Shown here piece after piece: positions 52,601 through 59,949 of a DNA stretch of 64,000 nucleotides. Within the stretch, counting starts at the first letter, position 1. The number at the start of each line of letters is the position of its first letter. Both the position numbers and the translations under genes were made by a program. This DNA comes from Candidatus Latescibacterota bacterium (lineage in GTDB: Bacteria; Latescibacterota; UBA2968; UBA8231), in NCBI GenBank assembly GCA_022827835.1, contig JAJEIO010000017.1, forward strand, positions 81,104 through 145,103, given 5' to 3'. The notes below the pieces were generated by a model that saw only the letters and a list, made by a program, of their open reading frames with translations, did no database searches and had not been told where the DNA came from.

Positions 52601-52882
52601 GACCGCTTTGTCATCATGTTCCACGGCGACGAGCTGACCGTTGAGTTTGCCGCCTTGCCGCCGCCTGCGGCTGGTCTCGTGCGCTCGTTTTTGCTGTACG
52701 CCGATGGCTTTGGCAAGGACATGGACCTGCACTCGGCGCACTCGCTAACGGTCGGGCCGCTCCCCTTTCACGGCATGTCCGGCTACCCGTACCCAGCGAG
52801 CGAGCACTACCCGCAAACTAGCGCGCACCTAGAGTACTTGCAAGAATACAACACGCGCTGGGTCAAGGGCTACTATGAATAA
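49694..52882 (+). CDS. large lipoprotein: TPR, FG-GAP/VCBS and ASPIC/UnbV domains (CRTAC-like)
   Basis: A 1062-aa exported lipoprotein; ATG 49694 gives a classic signal with lipobox 'LLGAAC' (cysteine at residue 24). Residues ~40-225 hold about five TPR repeats ('YASAQANLGISYYALGKY', 'ALAIDPDLLHANYALGLIY'). Residues ~260-560 contain FG-GAP/VCBS repeats with calcium-loop motifs 'DFDADGRPD', 'DLDNDG' and 'DFNQDGYMD'. Residues ~570-640 form an ASPIC/UnbV domain ('GVGAKVEVKT', 'ILWPGGVRQTE'). The last ~400 residues are a beta-rich extracytoplasmic region I cannot name. Such CRTAC1-like proteins are surface-bound in planctomycetes and related lineages; their function is unknown. Confidence 0.85.
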   Translation: MPRTSVKVRQALLPLVVALLGAACGQEPPEESPAWPPKARWHNNQGVVYMDQHNYTRGREEFARALALVPDYASAQANLGISYYALGKYDSAATALQTALAIDPDLLHANYALGLIYNAQGREHGKALAALQKVAAADRDDPHVRYYMGQMRAKLNESEAAIADFKEAIRLDPYNVSAYYGLANLYRRLGREEEWKSTLEHFNQLSQAGHQGVSSSYQGQGKYAEAEADAGGGDPSQDDVAGPFAFAAAGPAAGPVRFAALGDFDADGRPDVLAGAEGLQVYAGGTAEMLTAPTLPDGFGATGAISGDLDNDGTADLVLSGAGGTLLYRAANGEWAAGEDLSVASTGVALGDADHDGDLDVLVLGPSVSLLANDGEARFAATGQPAGSTAADRATFSDLDNDRDVDIILLSAEGLQVQTNNRDGTFSEIAEALGLGAVQGAGLAVEDFNQDGYMDLAVAANGVVGTHINQAGRAFVRAEATAASGGRALLSADFDNDGDLDLLACEDERLQPLAYGSGQFHPQSPIDEPGGAALVADFNGDGRVDIWASGRVLHNQSEGGHWIEIAAQGLNSNRDGVGAKVEVKTTHRLQKREIRSEGYAGVLHFGLAQSDSVEFIRILWPGGVRQTELATGAGQRLELTELDRKGTSCPILYAWDGERYRFVTDILGGAIIGYLTAPGQYYQPDTDEYVRLGPLVPKDGHYVLQLTNQLEEIIYVDALELVAVDHSSEFDVYPNERLLSQPPYPEFKLYPLCNLRPPVAAKDHRGADVLATLEEIDDEWYDGFDRLDIHGYAEDYALELNLGDLSEFAHPVLLGYGWVDYAHSTSNWSAAQRGLSLYPPRLSVADGEGGWIEVSADMGCPAGLPKHALFDLAGLFPSDDYRLRIETNTALYWDQLLVGDAADVPLVVHRLQPAQSDLHWRGYPAHTSIKGTFAFRYHYDQLELEAPWGTHAGAFTRFGPVEELVEDIDDRFVIMFHGDELTVEFAALPPPAAGLVRSFLLYADGFGKDMDLHSAHSLTVGPLPFHGMSGYPYPASEHYPQTSAHLEYLQEYNTRWVKGYYE

Positions 52883-53012
52883 AGAGCTTCTGGGCAGGGT
52901 AGTAGAAGGAGGAAAACGCGCGATTCGCTCCTTACTGCTCAATGTGAATAGAGAGCTTCTGGGCAGGGTAATAGAAGGGGTAAAAGGTGCGATTACGCTC
53001 TCACTGCTCAAG
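52875..53012. repeat. 69-bp in-frame tandem duplication at PBP1A start
   Basis: Two 69-base units (52875-52943, 52944-53012), about 85% identical, each encoding (M/V)N-(K/R)-ELLGRV-(V/I)-EG-type cytoplasmic residues. Because 69 is divisible by three, the frame is kept and the cytoplasmic tail is simply doubled. Confidence 0.85.
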
Positions 53013-55109
53013 AGGCTGCTACTCTACACCGCTTGCTTCCTCGCCTTGTACGCCGTTGTCGGCGTGAGTGCCTATCTGATCTTCAACGACAATTTGCCCG
53101 ACATCGACGATTGGAGCTTTCGGCCCAAACGGGTCACCAATGTGTATTCGGCCGACGGCCGCCACTTGCAGGACTTCCTCGAGGAAAACCGCGAAATCCT
53201 CACTTATGAGGAAGTCCCCGAATCCGTGCGGGCCGCCCTCCTCGCGGCTGAAGACCGGCGCTTCTTCTCGCATTGGGGCATTGATATCTACCGCATCCCC
53301 GGGGCACTACTGGCCAACCTCAGGGACCGGCGTCTCGTCGGCCAAGGGGCCAGCACGCTTACCCAGCAACTCGCCCGCAGTATATTCGCCGAAGTTGGCA
53401 CTCAGCGCAGCAGTGCTTCCTTTGCCGATGCGGCGGCCACGTACGCGCGCAAGATCCGCGAACAGATCACCGCCGTCTTAATCGAGCGCCTGTACACCAA
53501 GCCCGAGATAATGACTATGTATCTCAACACAGTCTATTTCGGCCACGGTGCCTACGGGATTAAGTCGGCGGCGCGCCTGTACTTTGACAGCGAAGTCGAT
53601 CAGCTCGCGCTCGAAGAGAGCGCCTTGCTCATCGGGCTGCTCCCGAGGCCGAATAGTTATAGCCCTCTGCGCCATCCCGAACGCGCCCGCAAGCAACGCA
53701 ATCTGGTGCTGTACAGCATGGCCGACAACGGCGCGATTACTTCCGCCGAGCGCGATTCCCTACGCAACGAATCCATCGACGCCCGCAGGGGCAGCCACGA
53801 GGAGACGTATGGCATAGCCCCGTACTTTGTCGAGCACGTCCGTCAGCAAATGCAGCGCGAGTTTGGCATGGCAACCTATCGCGAGGGCTTTGTGGTCCAC
53901 ACTACGCTCGACTCGCGCTTGCAGCAGATCGCCGAAAAGCACTTTGATACTGAAATAAGCAAGGTGCAGAAAAAGGTGGATCAGTACCTAAAAGACGTAG
54001 GCGCGTCCCAGAGTGCGCGCGACTCGGCCTTAGTCCAAGCGGCCTTCGTGGCTATGGATCCGGCTACCGGCCACATCTTGGCCATGATTGGGGGCCGCGA
54101 CTTCAGCCACAGCAAATTCAATCGCGCCACCCAAGCCAAGCGGCAGCCTGGGTCCGCGTTCAAGCCCTTCGTGTACACGGCTGCCATTGACAACAATCGC
54201 TTTGCGGTAGATGTACTCGACGACAATGCCTTTACGTTGTGGGACCACAGACGTGAACAGTTTTGGGACCCTGAGAACTACGACAAGAAGTTCAAGGGGC
54301 CGATGACGCTGCGCGAAGGGCTGAAACAGTCGCGCAACCTCATTTCCATTAAGTTGGCCGACGAACTCGGCCCGTCCCTGATTCGGAGCTATGCCCGCAA
54401 CATGGGTATATCCACGCCCATCCAAGCCATTCCCTCCATTGGCGTCGGCACGAGCGAGGTGCTACTCCTCGACTTGGTGGCTGCGTACGCAGTCTTCCCC
54501 AATAAGGGTATTTACGTCGAACCTATGGCCATCAGTCGCTTGGAGCGCAAGGATGGAGATGTCTTTTTCACGCAGGAAAGCGGTCGCAAGCAGGAGGTGC
54601 TGCGGCCGGCCGTGGCCGTAGTTGTCGCAGATATGCTGCGCTCGGCCGTCGATGAAGTCGGCGGCACCGGCCGCCGCATCCGCACGACATACGACTTTCG
54701 GACCCAAGCAGCCGGCAAAACGGGTACGACCAACGACTACACGGATGCGTGGTTCATCGGCTTTACTCCCCATCTCGTAGCTGGGGTTTGGGTCGGGCTA
54801 GACGACCCCAGCCTGCGTCTCTGGCCGAGGCAGGCCGGCTCTGCGGCCGCCCTGCCGTTGTGGGCGGAGTTTATGAAGGAGGTGTATGCGAGTGTGGAAC
54901 CCTATCGCAGCCTGAGGAATCGTGGATTCGAGTACCCAGAAAACCTCGTCGTGCGCCGCGCGGTCTGCAACGATACCCACAAGATCGCCACTCGCTTTTG
55001 TCCCGATCAGCGAGAGGAGATCTTCATCGCTGGCGAAGTCCTGCCGAGTACGTGCCCTCTACATGGGCGGTCCCAAGAGCAGGCCCCTAGGCGCATTCAG
55101 AGGTTTTGA
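52875..55109 (+). CDS. class A penicillin-binding protein (PBP1A-type)
   Basis: A 744-aa bifunctional peptidoglycan synthase. It overlaps the lipoprotein gene by 8 bp. A membrane anchor is at about residues 49-71. Transglycosylase motifs: 'EDRRFFSHWGID', 'GQGASTLTQQLAR' and 'LYTKPEIMTMYLNTVYFG'. Transpeptidase motifs: 'SAFK' (SxxK), 'SRN' (SxN) and 'KTGTTND' (KTG). All catalytic residues are present. Oddly, residues 1-23 and 24-46 are a tandem duplication (69-bp units, 52875-52943 and 52944-53012). The second copy starts with GTG, so a shorter product could be made. Confidence 0.93.
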   Translation: MNKELLGRVVEGGKRAIRSLLLNVNRELLGRVIEGVKGAITLSLLKRLLLYTACFLALYAVVGVSAYLIFNDNLPDIDDWSFRPKRVTNVYSADGRHLQDFLEENREILTYEEVPESVRAALLAAEDRRFFSHWGIDIYRIPGALLANLRDRRLVGQGASTLTQQLARSIFAEVGTQRSSASFADAAATYARKIREQITAVLIERLYTKPEIMTMYLNTVYFGHGAYGIKSAARLYFDSEVDQLALEESALLIGLLPRPNSYSPLRHPERARKQRNLVLYSMADNGAITSAERDSLRNESIDARRGSHEETYGIAPYFVEHVRQQMQREFGMATYREGFVVHTTLDSRLQQIAEKHFDTEISKVQKKVDQYLKDVGASQSARDSALVQAAFVAMDPATGHILAMIGGRDFSHSKFNRATQAKRQPGSAFKPFVYTAAIDNNRFAVDVLDDNAFTLWDHRREQFWDPENYDKKFKGPMTLREGLKQSRNLISIKLADELGPSLIRSYARNMGISTPIQAIPSIGVGTSEVLLLDLVAAYAVFPNKGIYVEPMAISRLERKDGDVFFTQESGRKQEVLRPAVAVVVADMLRSAVDEVGGTGRRIRTTYDFRTQAAGKTGTTNDYTDAWFIGFTPHLVAGVWVGLDDPSLRLWPRQAGSAAALPLWAEFMKEVYASVEPYRSLRNRGFEYPENLVVRRAVCNDTHKIATRFCPDQREEIFIAGEVLPSTCPLHGRSQEQAPRRIQRF

Positions 55110-55112
55110 AGG

Positions 55113-56903
55113 TTACAAGACGAAGAAAATGTAGAATAGCCCGCCGAGAATGCCGGCCGATAGGCCGCGCACGATAGCTTTGTTTTCTGGTTTGATTACC
55201 GTTTGTTCGACCATGTCGCCCCCACCTAAGACCCCGCTCAACCCCTTAGACACCATGTCCCAGCTATAGGCTTGGACGCGGCGGTCCCAGCGCACGATGT
55301 GGTCGGCGGCTGTTTCTATTCTGAGAAAGAGGTCGCCATACGCTTCGCGCCGTTGTTCGTTGCCCCAGAGAAGTAGCCGCCGGGGTGCTGGCGAGTACAC
55401 CACTCGCGCTCTGACCAGCCGATAGTACACCACGTCGGCTGGCGCGTCTTCTGGCTGGCGCACCAGCACCTGATAGCCTCGCTGCTGCAAGGTCTCGATC
55501 AGGGCGTCCTCAACTACCCAATTGGCCTCGTTCTTGTCGTCTTCGGCTTGGAGGAAAAGCCGCGTACCCGAAGATAGGGGTAGGGCATCCATTTGGTGGT
55601 CTAGGGCGCGGACAAAGGCTTGATTGATCAACTGCAAGTCCGTGGGGGTTTGCTGTGCGCCGCCTGGGGCTTGGGCCGTTCCTGGCCATACCACGCGCAC
55701 CGTGTTCGCGCCGTGCAGGGGAATAAAGTGATCCCGCCCCACGGGCTTACAGGCACTCTGCCAAGTAAAAGGCCCTGGGCGCTGCGGCACCGCCTCGAGC
55801 GTCACCCGGATCGCTGCGCCCGCATCCAAGCTATCCAAACCGCTCACCATCAGGCTCGGTGCGGCTTCTTCGTCGCTTTGTACGAGTGCTGCGCCTAGTG
55901 GTCCTTCCACCAAGGAGATATCCGAGAACGCCGGCGCAACTTGCAGGCGCAGGGCCGCCAAGGCAATGGGGTCGGCGCTTTCGTTGCGCCAGATGCAGGT
56001 GATTGGCCCGCGCTTGCCCACCTCCATAAACCCAGTTTCCAACGCCATCATAAATCCAGGCTCCAAGGCCATCACGGGCAGCGGGTCCACCTGCAAGTGC
56101 TGGGTTGACAAGTCCACTGGGCTCTGGCCGGAAACCTGTGCAGCGACCGCCAAGGGGAGGGGGCCAAGGTGAGTCGGATCTACGAGCACCTTCCAAGAGA
56201 GGGTGTCGGCCTGTCCGGGGATCAAGCTGCCCGCCCAGCGCTGCGGAGCGTCGCCCTCTGGCCAGCTCAGTTCAGGCGGCCAAGTCCAGTTCAGCTCTTC
56301 TAAGGGCGGCCCGGCGGCATCGTCGAGGCGCACAATCGCGCGCAAGTCAAAGCGCTCGCCCTGATAGACCCGCGGTGGTTCAATGGACCACGAAATGGCT
56401 GGCGGCGGGCGCACCGCTAGGTCGAATTCAATCTGGTGGGCCGGAGCGCCCTGTGAGTCGAGCGAAGAGTGAATTGCCGCGGACCAGTCGATTGTTCCCA
56501 ACTCAGCGGCGACTAGGTCGATGTAGAGAGTGTCGATGTGTTCTCCGGCCAAAGGCCGCGCTGCATAGTCTATGGCGATTGACGCTGCCTCTAGCTGCGC
56601 CTTGCCCAGCGCCGAGCGAACGCTCTGCAACCGCGCGTTGCCAAGACACTGTAGGTCTGCGCTGACTATGGCTTCGCCATCGCCGGGGAAGTAGTGCAAA
56701 TAGAGGATGGACTGCTGGTCCAACGCCGGTCCGGCAATCGCCGGTTGGTCTAGGCGCGCACTGAGCGTCGAGCGGGCGCTCGCCGGTACCACGGCTGCCC
56801 ACAGCGCGATGACTACCCCTAGCCCGCGCCAATAACTGCCATAACTGCCCGTGCCCTCTCCGCCTTGAAGGGCGCGCCTTCCTACTGTCTGTCGGGTTGC
56901 CAT
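55113..56903 (-). CDS. exported protein of unknown function
   Basis: A 596-aa protein with a signal-like segment at about residues 24-44 ('YWRGLGVVIALWAAVV...ASA') and a hydrophobic C-terminal end ('GLSAGILGGLFYIFFVL'). The middle is beta-rich with two or more immunoglobulin-like or ARM-like domains ('PPRVYQGERFDLRAIV', 'SADIAVTLEAVPQRPGP'-type segments). Residues ~400-500 ('GTRLFLQAEDDKNEANWVVE', 'LIETLQQRGYQVLV') have the general look of CsgG/FlgT-type lipoprotein helices. There is an internal near-repeat 'MALEPGFM-MALETGFM'. I do not recognise a family. The stop is 3 bp from the convergent PBP gene. Confidence 0.6.
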   Translation of the reverse strand: MATRQTVGRRALQGGEGTGSYGSYWRGLGVVIALWAAVVPASARSTLSARLDQPAIAGPALDQQSILYLHYFPGDGEAIVSADLQCLGNARLQSVRSALGKAQLEAASIAIDYAARPLAGEHIDTLYIDLVAAELGTIDWSAAIHSSLDSQGAPAHQIEFDLAVRPPPAISWSIEPPRVYQGERFDLRAIVRLDDAAGPPLEELNWTWPPELSWPEGDAPQRWAGSLIPGQADTLSWKVLVDPTHLGPLPLAVAAQVSGQSPVDLSTQHLQVDPLPVMALEPGFMMALETGFMEVGKRGPITCIWRNESADPIALAALRLQVAPAFSDISLVEGPLGAALVQSDEEAAPSLMVSGLDSLDAGAAIRVTLEAVPQRPGPFTWQSACKPVGRDHFIPLHGANTVRVVWPGTAQAPGGAQQTPTDLQLINQAFVRALDHQMDALPLSSGTRLFLQAEDDKNEANWVVEDALIETLQQRGYQVLVRQPEDAPADVVYYRLVRARVVYSPAPRRLLLWGNEQRREAYGDLFLRIETAADHIVRWDRRVQAYSWDMVSKGLSGVLGGGDMVEQTVIKPENKAIVRGLSAGILGGLFYIFFVL

Positions 56904-57055
56904 TCGGTTCGCCCTTTGTCGCTATTGCCGCGTATTGGCCCCTTGACCAAAAAAGCCTAACTCAATTTTTAACTGTAACTTACGTCTAATTTAAGCCTAA
57001 CGTACGACGGGGGTGCTGTCAAGGCAGGAGCCCCTGTCTGCATCCTTAGAAAGGC

Positions 57056-57084
57056 TTGACTGAACCAGTGCGCGCCGCTAGGTT
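57056..57084 (+). promoter_or_regulatory. possible promoter of the DUF2953-GerW pair
   Basis: TTGACT at 57056-57061 and TAGGTT at 57079-57084 with a 17-bp spacer, in the ~295-bp gap between divergent genes. The -35 is close to consensus; the -10 is poor. Nothing else is recognisable in the gap. Confidence 0.3.
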
Positions 57085-57198
57085 GTAAGCTAGTTTAGCT
57101 ATCCCTCTGTTGTGCATTGTCACCTTGGTCGCCGCTATGCAGTTTCCCGGACGCACGGATTGGAACGCGGCGTGGCAGAAAAAGCCGCGTCCTGCTTT

Positions 57199-57855
57199 AT
57201 GCTAGACTGGCTACTACCCGCGTTGGGCGCGTTGGGTGTGCTCGGCCTCGGTGCACTGTGCGCCCCTATGACTTTTGCCTTGCACTGTCGGCGCGAGGGA
57301 CTGCCGGACTTTTGGGAATGGGGAGCGCGGCTGTCCTTTTTCTGGGGAGGGTTAGGGCTAGGGCTGCGATGGGCCCCCAAGGGCCTGCGCATCGCGCCCG
57401 TACTCTTGGGCCAATTCCTGCCGTACCCCTACCTGCCGCTGCGGACTCAAGCAAAGCGCAGGCAAAGAGCACGGCGACGAGCCAAGCGAGAGGCCGCGCC
57501 TAAAGCTAGTGAACGGAACCTGCGCGCGCTCGTGCGCCCGCTGATCAAGCCCAGTCTTGGACTATTGGCGAGCCTGCCGCGCATCATTCAGCTCAAAAAG
57601 CTGCGGGCCCAGGGCCGTTTAGGATTTGCCGACCCGGCGCAAACCGGGCGGGTCTATGGCTATTTACAGGCGGTTGCCGCGCACAAGGGAAAGGTGCAAA
57701 TAAACGTCAGCCCGGATTTTGTGCGTGCGGGGGCCTTTGGCCGCTTGGATTTGGTCGCTCATTTGCATTTGGGCTTGTTAATTTTGCTCTTGGGGCGCCT
57801 TGGCTTGCAGGTGGCATACCGCTTGTTGGCCGCACGCTTCCGTACCCCGAACTAA
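57199..57855 (+). CDS. DUF2953-like membrane protein (YtfI-like)
   Basis: I start at ATG 57199 (218 aa) because the upstream residues look non-coding, although the frame is open to 57112. A hydrophobic N-terminus (residues ~3-25) is followed by 'GLGLRWAPKGLRI', an Arg/Lys-rich linker (~85-105) and a C-terminal part with 'LIILLLGRLGLQVAYRLL' as a second hydrophobic segment. The DUF2953 identity rests mainly on topology and on the GerW-family gene that follows 15 bp downstream, as ytfI and ytfJ are paired in Bacillus. Function unknown. Confidence 0.55.
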   Translation: MLDWLLPALGALGVLGLGALCAPMTFALHCRREGLPDFWEWGARLSFFWGGLGLGLRWAPKGLRIAPVLLGQFLPYPYLPLRTQAKRRQRARRRAKREAAPKASERNLRALVRPLIKPSLGLLASLPRIIQLKKLRAQGRLGFADPAQTGRVYGYLQAVAAHKGKVQINVSPDFVRAGAFGRLDLVAHLHLGLLILLLGRLGLQVAYRLLAARFRTPN

Positions 57856-57870
57856 GTCGAGGAGTTTTCC

Positions 57871-58248
57871 ATGGCATCGTCCGTAGAATCCCTAGTCGAG
57901 CGCGTTCTAGGCGAATTGCACCGCATCGTGCAAACCGAAACCGTCATCGGACAGCCGTTTCAGTCCGGCGACTTGACCATTATTCCGGTATCGAAAATAT
58001 CGTTTGGCTTTGGGGCCGGTGGCGGGCTGGAGGGCAAGGGGCAGAGCGGGACGGGCGGCGGCGCGAACATCGAACCCATCGCCTTCCTCATCGTCGATGC
58101 CGATGGCCGGGTGCAAGTGGCGTCTATCGGCGATCAGGAGGCCGGTTGGAGTCAGATCATCGCGCTGGTGCCCGAGGCCATCGCCAAGATAAAAAAGTTC
58201 GTCAGTAAGAAAGATAAAGACGCCAAGGCTGAGGCCGAGAGCGACTGA
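57871..58248 (+). CDS. GerW/YtfJ-family protein
   Basis: A 125-aa protein matching the GerW (YtfJ) family: 'VIGQPFQSGDLTIIPVSKIS' (about residues 27-46), then the Gly-rich 'FGFGAGGG...GTGGGANIEPIAFLIV' region and a basic C-terminus. In spore-formers GerW is involved in spore germination, but the family is also found in non-sporulating diderms, where its role is unknown. GAGGAG precedes the ATG, and the gene follows the DUF2953-like gene. A small hairpin (58244-58259) lies at its end, opposite the convergent YdjM-like gene. Confidence 0.85.
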   Translation: MASSVESLVERVLGELHRIVQTETVIGQPFQSGDLTIIPVSKISFGFGAGGGLEGKGQSGTGGGANIEPIAFLIVDADGRVQVASIGDQEAGWSQIIALVPEAIAKIKKFVSKKDKDAKAEAESD

Positions 58249-58254
58249 GTCGCC

Positions 58255-58785
58255 TCAGTGGTGGTCTTGGCTGGTGGGGAACACTTTGAAGCACCCGTCT
58301 AGCAAGAGATGGGTGTACCAACCGACGATACAGGCAATAAAGAACACCACGTGCCCTTCCAGCAGAGTGTGTACGTTGTCCCAGGTAAATTCCCCGAGAA
58401 AAGCCTGCCGCGCTCGCCAGTATTCGTAGCTCGTGCCCAGCACCCCTACAGTGATGAACGGGCTGATCTTCCAGTGCGTCCAGCCGCGGTGGTGATCCAA
58501 AAGCGGTAGGATGCACAAGAGGCCCACTATAGTCGCCAACTCGTAGTGTTCGGTCCAGCCCAGATAGAGCAAGACGCAGAAGACGCCGCGGAAAAACCAC
58601 CGCTGTGCGACCGAAGCCGTGTCTAAGTCGGGAAAGAGGGAAAAAAATAGCGCAGTGCCGACGACGGCAGCTTGGGTAGCTAGGTCGTCGGGTGCGACAG
58701 CGCCGGAGGAAACCGCACCTATCGCCACTCCGGTTCCCGCGACGACCCCTCCCAAGACATGGCCTTTGAAGTTCACGATCGCCAA
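58255..58785 (-). CDS. YdjM-family membrane-bound metal-dependent hydrolase-like protein
   Basis: A 176-aa membrane protein with four to five hydrophobic segments. Family hallmarks: 'FSLFPDLDTASVAQ' (DxD motif, about residue 48), 'LLDHHRGWTHWK' (HxxxTH motif, about 93) and 'GWYTHLLLDGCFKV' (HLxxD, about 155). These histidines and aspartates are the supposed metal ligands of the LexA-binding, inner-membrane-bound hydrolase family PF04307. Substrate unknown. The start lies within a few bases of the rlmN stop, so the two are co-transcribed. Confidence 0.82.
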   Translation of the reverse strand: MAIVNFKGHVLGGVVAGTGVAIGAVSSGAVAPDDLATQAAVVGTALFFSLFPDLDTASVAQRWFFRGVFCVLLYLGWTEHYELATIVGLLCILPLLDHHRGWTHWKISPFITVGVLGTSYEYWRARQAFLGEFTWDNVHTLLEGHVVFFIACIVGWYTHLLLDGCFKVFPTSQDHH

Positions 58786-58786
58786 C

Positions 58787-59833
58787 TCATTTTTTTTGTT
58801 GGTGATAGAGTTGGCCGCAGGCTGCGTCGATGTCCCGCCCGCGGCTGTGGCGCACGGTAAACTCGACGTTGTAGCCTTTGAGCACTTGATAGAACTGCTC
58901 TAGACGCTGACGGGTTGGTCGGCGGAAACGGAGGTCTGTTGTTTCGTTGTAGGGTATGAGGTTGATTTTGCAGGGAATGTCGCGGGTCAGTTCGGCTAGC
59001 CGTTGCGCGTCGGCGTCCGCATCGGTCAACCCGGCCATGAGTACGTACTCAAAGGTGACGCCATAGCCGCGACAGGCGAAAAATTCGCGCGCGACCGCCA
59101 AGAGATCGGCGATTTTGTACTTGCGGTTGATGGGCATGAGTTGTTCGCGCATCTCGTCGGTTGTGGCGTTGAGCGAGATGGCCAACCCCACGTTGAGATC
59201 TTCGGCCATGAGCCGGCGAATGCCCGGGATGTAACCCGCAGTAGATACCGTGACTTTCCGCCCCCCTAATCCAATGCCTTCTTTTAGGCGCATCAGTTTT
59301 AAGGCGCGCATGACCGCCGAGTAGTTGAGCAGCGGCTCGCCCATTCCCATCATCACCACATTGGTCACCCGCTCGTCCCGCTCGCGGGCAAACTGATTGA
59401 CCTGCAAGAGTTGATCGACGATCTGCCCGGCTTCGAGGTTGGCTATCATCCCCATCCGCCCAGTGGCGCAGAACTTGCAGTCGAGCGGGCAGCCCACTTG
59501 CGACGACAAGCAGGCCGTGCGCCGGGTACCATCGACGATCAGCACGGATTCGATCCGCTGCCCAGAGGGCAGTTCAAAGAGGAATTTGACCGCTTCGCCC
59601 GTGGCCGACTCTTGACGCTTGACGAGGTTCAGGCAAGTAATGCGCGTCCGCTCGGCGAGCTTTTCCCGCAAAATTTTGGAGATATTGGTCATCTCTCGGA
59701 CGTCGCGCACGCCCTTGGCATAGAGCCAATCGAAAATCTGACGGGTGCGGTACGCCGGTTCGTCGAGTTCGCCGACGAGCTGGTCGAGCTCGCCAGGCAG
59801 CATGGCCTTTAGGTCGTAGAGCTGACTAACCAC
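58787..59833 (-). CDS. rlmN: dual-specificity 23S rRNA/tRNA adenine-C2 methyltransferase
   Basis: A 348-aa radical SAM enzyme. The Fe-S cluster motif is 'CPLDCKFCATG' (CxxxCxxC, about residue 115), preceded by the partner cysteine in 'TACLSSQVG'. The catalytic cysteine near the C-terminus is in 'RDIDAACGQL' (about 340). It methylates A2503 of 23S rRNA and A37 of certain tRNAs. Size and motif order are normal. Divergent from the M23 peptidase gene. Confidence 0.96.
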   Translation of the reverse strand: MVSQLYDLKAMLPGELDQLVGELDEPAYRTRQIFDWLYAKGVRDVREMTNISKILREKLAERTRITCLNLVKRQESATGEAVKFLFELPSGQRIESVLIVDGTRRTACLSSQVGCPLDCKFCATGRMGMIANLEAGQIVDQLLQVNQFARERDERVTNVVMMGMGEPLLNYSAVMRALKLMRLKEGIGLGGRKVTVSTAGYIPGIRRLMAEDLNVGLAISLNATTDEMREQLMPINRKYKIADLLAVAREFFACRGYGVTFEYVLMAGLTDADADAQRLAELTRDIPCKINLIPYNETTDLRFRRPTRQRLEQFYQVLKGYNVEFTVRHSRGRDIDAACGQLYHQQKK

Positions 59834-59844
59834 CTTAAAAATCC

Positions 59845-59874
59845 TTGACTATTAAATGGTACATTATATATGTT
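59845..59874 (+). promoter_or_regulatory. promoter of the M23 peptidase gene
   Basis: TTGACT at 59845-59850 and TATGTT at 59869-59874 with an 18-bp spacer, about 75 bp before the ATG at 59950, in an AT-rich stretch. It lies in the short gap between divergent rlmN and the peptidase gene. The complementary strand holds TATAAT at 59868-59863, which could serve rlmN, but no good -35 is present. Confidence 0.5.
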
Positions 59875-59949
59875 AAACGTTTGCGGCTATTGGTCAACGG
59901 TGCCCCAACCGTTGTCAATTCTCCTGTTTTTCTCCCCTACGCTTTGAAT

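Noticed and set aside
58244..58259. Bidirectional terminator between gerW-like and ydjM-like genes
   Set aside because: Only a 6-bp stem (ACTGAG/CTCAGT) without a T-run; too weak to call.
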